A DNA stretch of 6,337 nucleotides from Gammaproteobacteria bacterium (GTDB taxonomy: Bacteria > Pseudomonadota > Gammaproteobacteria > DSM-19610). A program made the position numbers and the translations under genes. Location of the stretch: assembly GCA_011371465.1 (NCBI GenBank), contig DRQL01000213.1:1-6337 (forward strand), written 5' to 3'. Below are positions 1 through 6,337 of the stretch, one piece after another (positions within the stretch are counted from its first letter, which is position 1; each line of letters starts with the position of its first letter). The notes beneath the pieces are model-generated. The model had not been told where the DNA came from and ran no database searches. It worked only from the letters and a program-made list of their open reading frames with translations.

Positions 1-30
1 CCGGGCATCCGCACAGGGATGGAGAACGAA

Positions 31-135
31 ATGAATGAACAGGCTCAGGGCTACCGCGGTGCCCGCCACAACCCCGTTGCCGAACCCCTGCGCGGGTTCC
101 GGTTCAACGGCCGTATGGCATGGACTTTGCCTTGA
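31..135 (+). CDS. Possible small ORF (34 aa) or 3' end of an upstream gene
   Basis: An ATG at 31 is preceded by GGAG (21-24) at six-base spacing and opens a 34-residue frame ending in TGA at 133-135. The same frame is also open leftward to the window edge, so this may instead be the last 44 codons of a truncated upstream gene. Another upstream frame ends in TGA at 32-34, which would give an ATGA overlap like those later in the operon. Third positions are mostly G or C, as in the confirmed genes. The peptide is hydrophilic and arginine-rich, beginning MNEQAQGYRG and ending MAWTLP, with no motif or membrane segment that I recognise. Whether it is translated cannot be settled from this window. 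Confidence 0.3.
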   Translation: MNEQAQGYRGARHNPVAEPLRGFRFNGRMAWTLP

Positions 136-158
136 TAATGAAAGGATTATTCTATACA
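132..158 (+). promoter_or_regulatory. Possible sigma70-type promoter for the operon
   Basis: TTGATA at 132-137 matches the -35 consensus at five of six positions. TATACA at 153-158 matches the -10 consensus at four of six, with a slightly short 15-base spacer. An alternative -10, TACATA at 155-160, gives a 17-base spacer but a poorer match. The site lies in the most AT-rich stretch of the window, about 140 bases before the first well-supported start, and is the only visible candidate for driving the gene cluster. The -35 overlaps the end of the open frame that stops at 135. Transcription could equally come from further upstream. Confidence 0.3.
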
Positions 159-181
159 TATGGGAACCGGATCACAGCTTG

Positions 182-216
182 CGGATGGGTAACAGGTTCA
201 CCATCCGGGTGTGAAC
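182..216 (+). repeat. Two overlapping inverted repeats in the operon leader
   Basis: CGGATGG at 182-188 pairs perfectly with CCATCCG at 201-207, giving a 7-bp stem with a 12-base loop. GTTCAC at 196-201 pairs with GTGAAC at 211-216, giving a 6-bp stem with a 9-base loop. The two share C201 and interleave, so in RNA they could not both form fully. No T-run follows, so neither looks like an intrinsic terminator. They may be an operator, a leader RNA switch, or chance in GC-rich DNA. Confidence 0.3.
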
Positions 217-286
217 AGGCACTCAGCTGCGGATCCCGTCCAGCATTGATACCCGTTTCCAGGCATGCGCTGGTGTCCGGAACGCC

Positions 287-295
287 GAGGGAGGG
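287..295 (+). promoter_or_regulatory. Strong Shine-Dalgarno for the first operon gene
   Basis: The purine run GAGGGAGGG at 287-295 sits a few bases before ATG 299 and contains a GGGAGG core. It fixes the start of the 174-aa protein and is the strongest ribosome binding site in the window, fitting the entry point of a translationally coupled series. Confidence 0.7.
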
Positions 296-298
296 CGT

Positions 299-823
299 AT
301 GAAAGCATTACTCAGGGGAATTCTGACCGGATTACTGATCTGGCCGTTGCTGCTTGCGGCGGAAACCGCTGCCCCGCCGGAAAAAGGGATCAGTGACGAT
401 GTCCAGACCCTCAAGCAAGAGGTACTGGAACTCAACCGGGACCTGTTCCTGCTCGAGGAAGAACTGCTGTTCCCCTCCAACACCCAGATCTCGATATTCG
501 TCTCCATGAACGTGGGAGAGTTTTTCAAACTCGATTCGGTAAAGCTCAAAATCGACGGCAAGGAGGTCGCGGACTACCTGTACACGCAACGCGAGCTGGA
601 AGCGCTGGCGCGCGGTGGGGTGCAACGCATCTATATCGGCAACCTGCGCACCGGCGACCACGAACTGGTTGCTTTCTTCGTCGGCAAGGGTCCTCACGAC
701 CGGGACTACAAGCGCGGGACCACGATGACCATCAACAAGGGCCTGGGCCCCAAGTACGTTGAACTGAGAATCGTCGACCAGACCAGCAACTTTCAGCCCG
801 AGTTTGAAGTCAGGGAGTGGTAA
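299..823 (+). CDS. Exported protein with N-terminal helix and beta-rich domain, function unknown (174 aa)
   Basis: The start at ATG 299 follows a strong SD. Residues 1-21 form a signal peptide with basic K2 and R6, a hydrophobic core and a likely cut after A20-A21. Residues about 33-56 (starting DVQTLKQEVLELN) read as an amphipathic, heptad-like helix. The rest, about 62-162, alternates in short hydrophobic strands: TQISIFVSM, VKLKIDGKEV, IYIGNL, HELVAFF and KYVELRIVD. The IDGKEV strand followed by a turn and GDHELVAFF recalls PEGA-like beta-sandwich domains, which is only a resemblance. No catalytic motif is visible. It is the first well-supported gene of the cluster and its stop overlaps the next start as TAATG. 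The likely role is a periplasmic structural or adaptor part of the complex built by the downstream TPR proteins. Some relatives may carry an AraC-regulator label in databases; nothing here looks like an HTH, and the signal peptide argues against a regulator. Confidence 0.85.
   Translation: MKALLRGILTGLLIWPLLLAAETAAPPEKGISDDVQTLKQEVLELNRDLFLLEEELLFPSNTQISIFVSMNVGEFFKLDSVKLKIDGKEVADYLYTQRELEALARGGVQRIYIGNLRTGDHELVAFFVGKGPHDRDYKRGTTMTINKGLGPKYVELRIVDQTSNFQPEFEVREW
813..817 (+). promoter_or_regulatory. Ribosome binding site selecting ATG 823
   Basis: GGGAG at 813-817, within the last codons of the preceding gene, lies five bases before ATG 823. A GTG in the same frame at 817 falls inside this SD and has no SD of its own at proper distance, so ATG 823 is the better start. 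Confidence 0.6.
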
Positions 824-2703
824 TGCCGAAGCGCCTGCTTCATTTTTTTCTGTTCTGGGCGTGCCTGGCGGGAAGCGCCGGCAGTGGTGCCGTGTCGGTA
901 AAACCCCAGGAGGTGCTCGACCTGCACTATGGGGAAGTCCTGTTCCACTTCTACCAGAACGACTACTTCACGGCCATCACCCACCTGCTGGCCGCACAGC
1001 AACAGAACCAGCTGCCACATCACCGGCAGGAAGCGGAGCTGTTGCTGGCCGGCCTGGAACTGTCCTACGGCATGCTCGACCAGGCGCAAGCACGCTTCGA
1101 ACGCCTGCTGGACCAGGATACCGACAGGGAATTACGCAACCGCGTCTGGTACTACATCACCCGCATCGCCTACCAGCGCGGCCGGCATCAACAGGCGCTG
1201 GAGACACTGAAAAAGATTGACAAGCCGCGGGACAGGAACATGCGCGCGGAGCTGGCGCTGCTGAACGCCAACCTGCTCATGGAAACCGGCCAGAATGCAG
1301 AGGCCGCCGATGTACTGAAACACGCCTCCGTTCCCGAACGATGGAAAGACTACCTGCGCATCAACCGGGGCATCGCCCTGCTGCGCGCCGGCAAAATCAG
1401 GGAGGGCCAGGCCATACTGGACAAGCTGGGCGACCAGCGCGCCGATAATGAAGAGCTGCGCGCCCTGCGCGACCGAGCCAACCTGGGACTGGGCTACGAA
1501 CTGCTGCGCAAGGGAGATGCCGAACAGGCGCGCAAGTACCTCAACCGGGTTCGCCTGCAGGGCCCTTTCATGCAGGCCGCGTTACTGGGTGCCGGCTGGG
1601 CCGACACGGAACGCGGCGATTTCGAACAGGCGCTCACGCCCTGGCTGGCGCTCATGAAACTGTCCGGCCATGATGCCCCGGTGCAGGAAGTACACCTTGC
1701 GGTCCCCTACGCGTTCAGCAAGATCGGCGACAACCAGCGCGCCAAGTACTTTTACAAGCAGGCCCTGGATTTCTATGACCGGGAGCAACAGTACCTGGCG
1801 GATGCCATCCAGGCCGCACGCTCCGGTGCGCTGGTCGCACTGCTGAGCCAGACGGACAATGACCCGGAGACATCCGGTGGCTGGCTCAATGAACCCCCGA
1901 CCCTGGAAAATGTACCCTCCGGGCGTTACCTGGTGGACATACTGTCCGGGCATCCGTTCCAGGAAACCCTGAAAGACTACCGCGACCTCGATTACCTGGA
2001 ACAGCTGCTGCGTAACTGGCTGAAAAATATCGGCCTGTACCACGACATGGTCGAGGCCCGGCGACTGGCGTATGAACAGCGTGCACCGCGGGTCCGGCAA
2101 CGCATGGAGAAGCAGGAAGCAGCCGCCCTGCGCCAGCGCTGGCAGCACTTTCAGGACCTGATCCAGGCAGAGCACCGGAACGGGGACCCGCTGCATCTCG
2201 CCACCAGCAAGGAAAAACAGCAATGGAAAACCCTGCAGGAGGTACAGGAAAAACTGGCTGCCCTCCCTGCCGAACCGCGCTACCGGAAAATGCAGCAACG
2301 GGCGCGCTGGCTGCAGGGCACCCTCTACTGGCAGATCCAGTCGGATTACCGGGCGCGACTCCGTAACGCGGAAAACCAGGTCCGGGAACTGGACACCCTT
2401 ACCGGCGAAGCGGTAACCAGGCACACGCAGGTCAACGATGCACTGGCCGATATCAAGGCGGGCTTTGACGGCTTCGATACACGCATCGAAGCCTTGCGCC
2501 AGCGCATCCTGGCGCTGTTGCCGCGTATCGACATGGCCCGCAGAGATGCCGGCAAACAGCTGCAGAAACTCGCCCTGAAGGAACTGGAAACCCGCCGGCA
2601 ACGACTGTCCAGCTACCGGCTGCAGGCACGTTATGCACTGGCACGCAGTTACGATCAGGTTTCGCAGCAACCCGGGGTCAGCGGGGATGGAGCACAGCAG
2701 TGA
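823..2703 (+). CDS. Exported TPR and coiled-coil protein (626 aa)
   Basis: The start chosen is ATG 823, which overlaps the previous stop as TAATG. An in-frame GTG at 817 would add two residues. Residues 1 to about 23 form a signal peptide: K3 and R4, then a hydrophobic stretch and a small-residue region with a likely cut around 19-23. No lipobox cysteine is seen, so the protein should be periplasmic. Residues about 30-320 are helical TPR-like repeats with typical Gly/Ala/Tyr spacing, for example near 35-64 (HYGEVLFHFY), 70-98, 108-132, 143-167, 178-202, 219-240, 252-275 and 292-318. A less repetitive middle (about 340-420) follows. Residues about 420-600 are rich in charged residues, Gln and Leu, and look like long coiled-coil helices. 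There is no catalytic motif. The role inferred is a periplasmic scaffold working with the two TPR lipoproteins downstream. The stop overlaps the next GTG start as GTGA. Exact family membership is unresolved; a GltC/GltD-type gliding-machinery relative is one possibility. Confidence 0.88.
   Translation: MPKRLLHFFLFWACLAGSAGSGAVSVKPQEVLDLHYGEVLFHFYQNDYFTAITHLLAAQQQNQLPHHRQEAELLLAGLELSYGMLDQAQARFERLLDQDTDRELRNRVWYYITRIAYQRGRHQQALETLKKIDKPRDRNMRAELALLNANLLMETGQNAEAADVLKHASVPERWKDYLRINRGIALLRAGKIREGQAILDKLGDQRADNEELRALRDRANLGLGYELLRKGDAEQARKYLNRVRLQGPFMQAALLGAGWADTERGDFEQALTPWLALMKLSGHDAPVQEVHLAVPYAFSKIGDNQRAKYFYKQALDFYDREQQYLADAIQAARSGALVALLSQTDNDPETSGGWLNEPPTLENVPSGRYLVDILSGHPFQETLKDYRDLDYLEQLLRNWLKNIGLYHDMVEARRLAYEQRAPRVRQRMEKQEAAALRQRWQHFQDLIQAEHRNGDPLHLATSKEKQQWKTLQEVQEKLAALPAEPRYRKMQQRARWLQGTLYWQIQSDYRARLRNAENQVRELDTLTGEAVTRHTQVNDALADIKAGFDGFDTRIEALRQRILALLPRIDMARRDAGKQLQKLALKELETRRQRLSSYRLQARYALARSYDQVSQQPGVSGDGAQQ
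2689..2692 (+). promoter_or_regulatory. Ribosome binding site for the GTG start at 2700
   Basis: GGAG at 2689-2692 lies seven bases before GTG 2700. It supports this rare start, which directly precedes a clear lipoprotein signal sequence. Confidence 0.55.
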
Positions 2704-5495
2704 AGCGCCTGCCCCGACTGCTGTCATTGACCGTCGCCCTGTCACTGGGCGGCTGTTCGCTGTTCTCCCGCCTTGATGATGACGCCTACGTCACAGTAGG
2801 CTCGCTGCCCCCGGAGGAACTGCCTGTCGTACCGACCGACAGCCCGGCACAGGACCGCGCCGAAGCCACCCGCCAGTACGAGGCTTTTCTGCAGGAGTCC
2901 CCGGACAGTGAACACGCGCCGGAAGCCATACGACGCCTGGCCGACCTGCAACTGGCCGCGGAACAGGAAGCTGTGGAACAGGGTGCTCCGCCACCGGGTG
3001 GCCAGTCCCGTGCCGCGCAGCTGTACGAGGAACTGCTGGAACGCTACCCGGATCTGCCCGACAACGAAAGCGCCCTGTACCTGCTGGCACGCGCCTATGA
3101 CCAGGCCGGTGCCATCGAACCGTCCATGCAGGCCCTCACCCGCTACACACAAAGCTACCAGTCGGGCAACCAGTATGACGAAGCCCAGTTCCGCCGCGGT
3201 GAGTACCTGTTCATGCGACGCGACTATGCGCAGGCCCAGCAGGCATACCAGGCCGTGGTCGATACCTATGGACTGGAGTCCCCCTTTCACCAGCAGGCCC
3301 TGTACAAGCTGGGCTGGGCGCACTTCAAGCAGGGCCACTACCAGGCGGCACTGGACGCCTACCTGCAACTGCTGGATGAAACCATCCCCGACCACGATTC
3401 AGCCAGCATGCCGGACTATGTCAGGCGCACGGAACAGGAACGCCTGAACGACACCCTGCGCGCGATCAGCCTGAGTTTTTCCTACCTGGGTGACCCGGAC
3501 GCCGTACGCAGCTACTTTGCACGCGAGGGCAACCGCAAGTACGAACCGCTGATTTACTCCAACCTCGCCGCCCTGCACCTGTCCAAGGAGCGCTACACGG
3601 ACGCCGCGGAGACCTACAGCCTGTTTGCCAAAGTTCACCCCGGTCACCCGGAAGCGCCGCTGTTTCAGTCGAACGTGATCGACGTCTACAAAAAGGCCGG
3701 CTTCGCAGAACGCGTACTGGCCGAAAAAGAAGCCTTCGTGCTGCGTTATCAGCCCGCCAGCGACTACTGGAAACGCTATGATCCGGGCCAGTCGCCCTAC
3801 ATTCTGCCGGAGGTGCAACGACACCTGCGCGATGTGGCACGTCACTATCATGCCCTCGCCCAGCAGAAAAACGATCCGGCAACCTACGCACAGGCGGGCC
3901 GCTGGTACCAGCTCTACCTGCGCGCTTTCCCGGGCAGCGAGCAGGCACCCTACATGAATTTCCTGTACGCCGAACTGCTCACCAGCAGCGGCCAGCACGG
4001 GCTCGCGGCCGTGCAGTACGAACGCACCGCCTACGATTACGAGGAGCACAGAAAATCATCCGAGGCCGGTTATGCCGCACTGCTGGCCTACCGGAAACAC
4101 GAGCCCTCGCTCAAGGGTGCCGCCAGGGCCGAATGGCATCGCGCCGGCATCGACAGTGCGCTGCGCTTTGCCGAACGCTTTCCGACTCACAAACAGGCGC
4201 TGCCGGTACGTACCCTGGCCGCACAACAGCTCTATGCCCTGAAAGAATACGAAGCCGCCATCGAAGCGGCCCGGCCAGTTGCGGAAAACCCGGCGGCACC
4301 GGCCGATTTACAGTTATCCGCCTGGACGGTAATCGCCCACGCCCGCTTCGACCTGGCCGACTACCAGTGGGCCGAATCCGCCTACCAGCAGGTGCTCGCC
4401 CGCATGCCGAAGAACAGCGACCAGCGGGAAAAAATGCAGGAAAAGCTGGCGGCCAGTATTTACAAGCAGGGCGAGATGGAGCGTGCCGCGGGTGACCTGC
4501 TTGCCGCGGCCGAACACTTCCTGCGCATCAGGGACGCCGTTCCGGGTTCAGACATCAACGTGACAGCCCAGTACGATGCCGCGGCCGCCTACATTGCACT
4601 GAAGCAGTGGCCCACCGCGATCCGGATCCTGGAACAGTGGCGCAACCGCTACCCCGGCAACGAACTGCAGGAAGATGTAACCGGCAAACTGGCCGTGCTG
4701 TACCAGCAGAACAAACAACCCTTGCACGCCGCCGTTGAGTTCGAGCGTATTGCCGAAACCGGCTCAGACCCGGCCCTGCGGCGGGAAGCCGCGTGGACCT
4801 CGGCCACGCTGTACCAGCAGGCCGGGCGGACGCAGCAGGCGATCAACGCCTGGACACGCTTTGTAAAAAACTATCCTGATCCCGTTGAACCGGCAGTGGA
4901 AGCCCGCTATCAGCTGGTGCAACTGTTCCGGGACGCCGGCTCTGCCGGCAAGGTACGTTACTGGCAGGAGCAGATCATCCGGGCTGACCGGGCTGCCGGT
5001 CGGGCGCGCACCGACCGCACCCGTTACCTGGCAGCACACGCCAGGCTGGCGCTGGTCGAGCCCGATCGCAAACGCTACCAAAGCATCCGGCTGAAAGAAC
5101 CATTAAAGAAAAACCTCGCGCGCAAGAAGAAATACATGCAGGCTTCGATCAAGGGCTACAATGCCGCCGCCGCCTATAACGTGTCCGAAGTAACCACGCA
5201 GGCCACCTACCGCATCGGCGAGCTGTACGGTGACTTCAGCGTGGCGCTGCTGGAGTCCGAACGTCCGCGCAACCTCAATGGCGAGGAACTGGAACAGTAC
5301 GATATCCTGCTGGAGGAACAGGCCTACCCCTTTGAGGAAAAAGCGATCGAGGTCCACGAAGCCAATGCACAGCGCGTGGTTGACGGCCTGTACGATGAAT
5401 GGGTAAAAAAGAGCATGCTGGCGCTGGCAAAACTGATGCCGGTGCGTTACGCGAAGGAAGAGAAGGGTGAAGACTTTGTCGCCGCATTACAGTAA
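2700..5495 (+). CDS. Large TPR outer-membrane lipoprotein (931 aa)
   Basis: The start is GTG 2700, overlapping the previous stop by four bases. Residues 1-18 are a lipoprotein signal with lipobox L16-G17-G18-C19. Serine at +2 (S20) favours sorting to the outer membrane. A short acidic, proline-containing linker (about 25-50) leads into TPR-like repeats over most of the protein. The clearest are near 55-90, 103-150, 160-190 and 197-226 (YKLGWAHFKQGHYQAALDAY), 284-313, 396-445, 503-526, 540-568, 624-651, 658-685 and 695-725. Several end in the RYP or NYP turn typical of BamD/YbgF-like TPRs. A distinct C-terminal region (about 775-925) has a basic patch, LKKNLARKKK, then ESERPRNLNGEELEQYD and EEQAYPFEEKAIE, and is not an obvious TPR. 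No enzymatic motif is visible. It is probably a periplasm-facing, outer-membrane-anchored scaffold for the complex encoded by this operon. Its layout recalls large TPR proteins of Agl/Glt-type machineries (GltD/AgmU, GltE/AglT), but this is not established. Confidence 0.9.
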   Translation: MKRLPRLLSLTVALSLGGCSLFSRLDDDAYVTVGSLPPEELPVVPTDSPAQDRAEATRQYEAFLQESPDSEHAPEAIRRLADLQLAAEQEAVEQGAPPPGGQSRAAQLYEELLERYPDLPDNESALYLLARAYDQAGAIEPSMQALTRYTQSYQSGNQYDEAQFRRGEYLFMRRDYAQAQQAYQAVVDTYGLESPFHQQALYKLGWAHFKQGHYQAALDAYLQLLDETIPDHDSASMPDYVRRTEQERLNDTLRAISLSFSYLGDPDAVRSYFAREGNRKYEPLIYSNLAALHLSKERYTDAAETYSLFAKVHPGHPEAPLFQSNVIDVYKKAGFAERVLAEKEAFVLRYQPASDYWKRYDPGQSPYILPEVQRHLRDVARHYHALAQQKNDPATYAQAGRWYQLYLRAFPGSEQAPYMNFLYAELLTSSGQHGLAAVQYERTAYDYEEHRKSSEAGYAALLAYRKHEPSLKGAARAEWHRAGIDSALRFAERFPTHKQALPVRTLAAQQLYALKEYEAAIEAARPVAENPAAPADLQLSAWTVIAHARFDLADYQWAESAYQQVLARMPKNSDQREKMQEKLAASIYKQGEMERAAGDLLAAAEHFLRIRDAVPGSDINVTAQYDAAAAYIALKQWPTAIRILEQWRNRYPGNELQEDVTGKLAVLYQQNKQPLHAAVEFERIAETGSDPALRREAAWTSATLYQQAGRTQQAINAWTRFVKNYPDPVEPAVEARYQLVQLFRDAGSAGKVRYWQEQIIRADRAAGRARTDRTRYLAAHARLALVEPDRKRYQSIRLKEPLKKNLARKKKYMQASIKGYNAAAAYNVSEVTTQATYRIGELYGDFSVALLESERPRNLNGEELEQYDILLEEQAYPFEEKAIEVHEANAQRVVDGLYDEWVKKSMLALAKLMPVRYAKEEKGEDFVAALQ
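5454..5458 (+). promoter_or_regulatory. Ribosome binding site for the GTG start at 5467
   Basis: AAGGA at 5454-5458, within a purine-rich run that continues to 5466, lies eight bases before GTG 5467. This supports a start inside the preceding gene rather than after its stop. Confidence 0.5.
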
Positions 5496-6072
5496 AGCGC
5501 TCGTCACGGGCCTGATCCTCCTGTGGTTGCTGGGCGGCTGCAGCGGTACCGCCACGCGTGACGGGGACAGCGGACAGGCCGTCAAACTGCCGCGCGACTA
5601 TGACCAGGCGCTGGTACTGATGCAGAGCGGCGACTACGGGGCCGCCATTCCCGTATTACAGGCCTTCATCGAACAACAGCCGCAACTTGCGGGTCCGCAC
5701 CTCAATCTTGGTATCGCCTACCGGAAAGTCGGCGAACCCGACGCGGCCGTAACCGCCCTGGAGAAGGCCGCTGAACTGAACCCGGACAACCCGGTCACCT
5801 ACCAGCAACTGGGCATCAGCTACCGCGAACAGGGCCGGTTCGAGGCCGCACTGGACGCGTACAAAAAGGCACTGAAACTGGATCCGGCGTATGCGCTGGC
5901 GCACCGCAATATCGGCATTCTGTATGATCTCTACCTGCAGCAACCGGCGCTGGCGCTGCAACATTACCGGCGTTACCTGGAGCTGATCGGGGAACCCGAC
6001 CAGACGGTCGACCGCTGGGTGGTGGACCTGCAACGCCGTACCGGCACGGCCAGCGCGAGGTCGACACCATGA
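5467..6072 (+). CDS. Small TPR lipoprotein with four TPR units (201 aa)
   Basis: The start is GTG 5467, 29 bases inside the preceding gene. This start includes the full lipoprotein signal: K2 and K10, a hydrophobic core and lipobox L22-G23-G24-C25, with S26 at +2 suggesting outer-membrane sorting. After a short linker come four consecutive 34-residue TPR units at about 41-74, 75-108, 109-142 and 143-176. Units 2 and 3 are textbook, with LGIAYRKVGEPDAAVTALEKA and LGISYREQGRFEAALDAYKKA-type helices ending in LNPDN and LDPAY. The tail (177-201) is short and polar. The size and layout resemble PilF/PilW-type and other small TPR lipoproteins that help assemble envelope machines. No pilus genes are visible, however, and the neighbours point to a different, TPR-rich complex. 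It probably mediates protein-protein contacts at the inner face of the outer membrane. Its stop overlaps the next start as ATGA. Confidence 0.92.
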   Translation: MKTLSPHYSKALVTGLILLWLLGGCSGTATRDGDSGQAVKLPRDYDQALVLMQSGDYGAAIPVLQAFIEQQPQLAGPHLNLGIAYRKVGEPDAAVTALEKAAELNPDNPVTYQQLGISYREQGRFEAALDAYKKALKLDPAYALAHRNIGILYDLYLQQPALALQHYRRYLELIGEPDQTVDRWVVDLQRRTGTASARSTP

Positions 6073-6337
6073 AACAAACCCGCAGACTGCTCGCATTCCT
6101 CATCGCCGCCGCTGCCCTGCAGGTGGCGGCCGAGGAGCAACTGGACCTCGAAGGCATGGCGGTCATCGGCAACCGCGAGCTGCCCAAGGCACTGTTTATC
6201 GTGCCGTGGAAAGACCCCAACGCGGAATTGACACCCGAGCGTCCGGTGAATAGCCTGATTGATGAGACGCTGCAGCCGGTCGACCCGGATGTTTTCAGAC
6301 GCAAACTGGAATATTTCGACACAGTTCACAAAACGGA
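6069..6337 (+). CDS. Small exported protein with GNRELPK/IVPWK segment, 5' part only
   Basis: ATG 6069 overlaps the stop of the preceding lipoprotein gene as ATGA and follows GAGG at 6057-6060 by eight bases. The frame stays open to the window edge, giving 89 codons with no stop, so the gene is cut by the window and not broken. Residues 1-21 are a signal peptide (K2, R5, R6, then an Ala/Leu-rich core) with a likely V-A-A cut before E22. The mature part starts acidic and then has VIGNRELPKALFIVPWKDP (about 34-52), whose dense Trp/Pro/charged content suggests a conserved functional segment. A polar region follows, reading PVNSLIDETLQPVDPDVFRRKLEYFD. I recall similar GNRELPK..IVPWK proteins in gammaproteobacterial operons with TPR proteins and ExbB/ExbD-type genes, but cannot verify it here. 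The function is unknown; a periplasmic part of the same complex is likely. Confidence 0.82.
   Translation, partial: MKQTRRLLAFLIAAAALQVAAEEQLDLEGMAVIGNRELPKALFIVPWKDPNAELTPERPVNSLIDETLQPVDPDVFRRKLEYFDTVHKT

Noticed and set aside
1..159. Minus-strand frame open from ATG at 159 to the left edge
   Set aside because: No SD is evident, its first codons cross the AT-rich promoter-like stretch, and the plus-strand frame over the same bases has more gene-like codon use.
182..207. Hairpin considered as an intrinsic terminator of the upstream gene
   Set aside because: The stem is only 7 bp with a 12-base loop and is not followed by a T-run.
120..302. A 60-aa plus-strand open frame whose stop overlaps ATG 299 as ATGA
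   Set aside because: It has no SD at its ATG, uses many codons rare in the neighbours (ATA, AGG, GGA, TTA, ACA), is Cys-rich without a motif, and covers the promoter-like and inverted-repeat region. The overlap is probably chance.
817..2703. Upstream GTG start at 817 for the 626-aa protein
   Set aside because: It lies within the GGGAG that best serves ATG 823, so the ATG is preferred. The difference is only two residues.
1582..2745. A 387-aa minus-strand open frame
   Set aside because: It lies opposite the 626-aa TPR gene. Long antisense frames are common in GC-rich coding DNA, and the plus strand has a signal peptide, repeats and coupled starts.
2742..4049. Two minus-strand open frames of 216-217 aa (2742-3395 and 3399-4049)
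   Set aside because: They are antisense shadows of the 931-aa TPR lipoprotein, with no recognisable domain.
5467..6072. Assignment of the four-TPR lipoprotein as the type IV pilus protein PilF/PilW
   Set aside because: Size and lipobox fit, but generic TPR consensus explains the similarity and no pilus or isoprenoid/RlmN neighbours typical of pilF are present.

Overview
The window looks like a piece of a GC-rich proteobacterial chromosome. Evenly high GC at third codon positions, Shine-Dalgarno (SD) starts, GTG starts and tight gene overlaps suggest a gammaproteobacterium, possibly a Chromatiales/Ectothiorhodospiraceae-like lineage; that placement is an inference from style and gene content. 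There is no mobile element, CRISPR array, tRNA or rRNA in it.

Layout: positions 1-135 hold the end of an upstream region, with a short open frame of uncertain status. Positions 136-298 are an AT-richer leader with a possible sigma70-type promoter and two overlapping inverted repeats. From 299 to the right edge, five plus-strand genes are packed without any gap. They are a 174-aa exported protein with a helix and a beta-rich domain, a 626-aa exported TPR/coiled-coil protein, a 931-aa TPR lipoprotein, a 201-aa four-TPR lipoprotein, and the first 89 residues of a small exported protein that runs off the window. Every junction overlaps (1, 4, 29 and 4 bases), so they are almost certainly co-transcribed and translationally coupled.

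All five products carry an export signal and two have lipoboxes, so the operon appears to build a periplasmic/outer-membrane assembly rich in TPR scaffolds. No enzyme is visible. My best hypothesis is a module related to the Agl/Glt (gliding-motility-like) envelope machineries, in which TPR proteins and lipoproteins work with TolQ/TolR-type proton channels and AgmX/PglI-type proteins. That link rests on architecture and remembered gene neighbourhoods, not on a search. It predicts ExbB/TolQ and ExbD/TolR genes just beyond the right edge.
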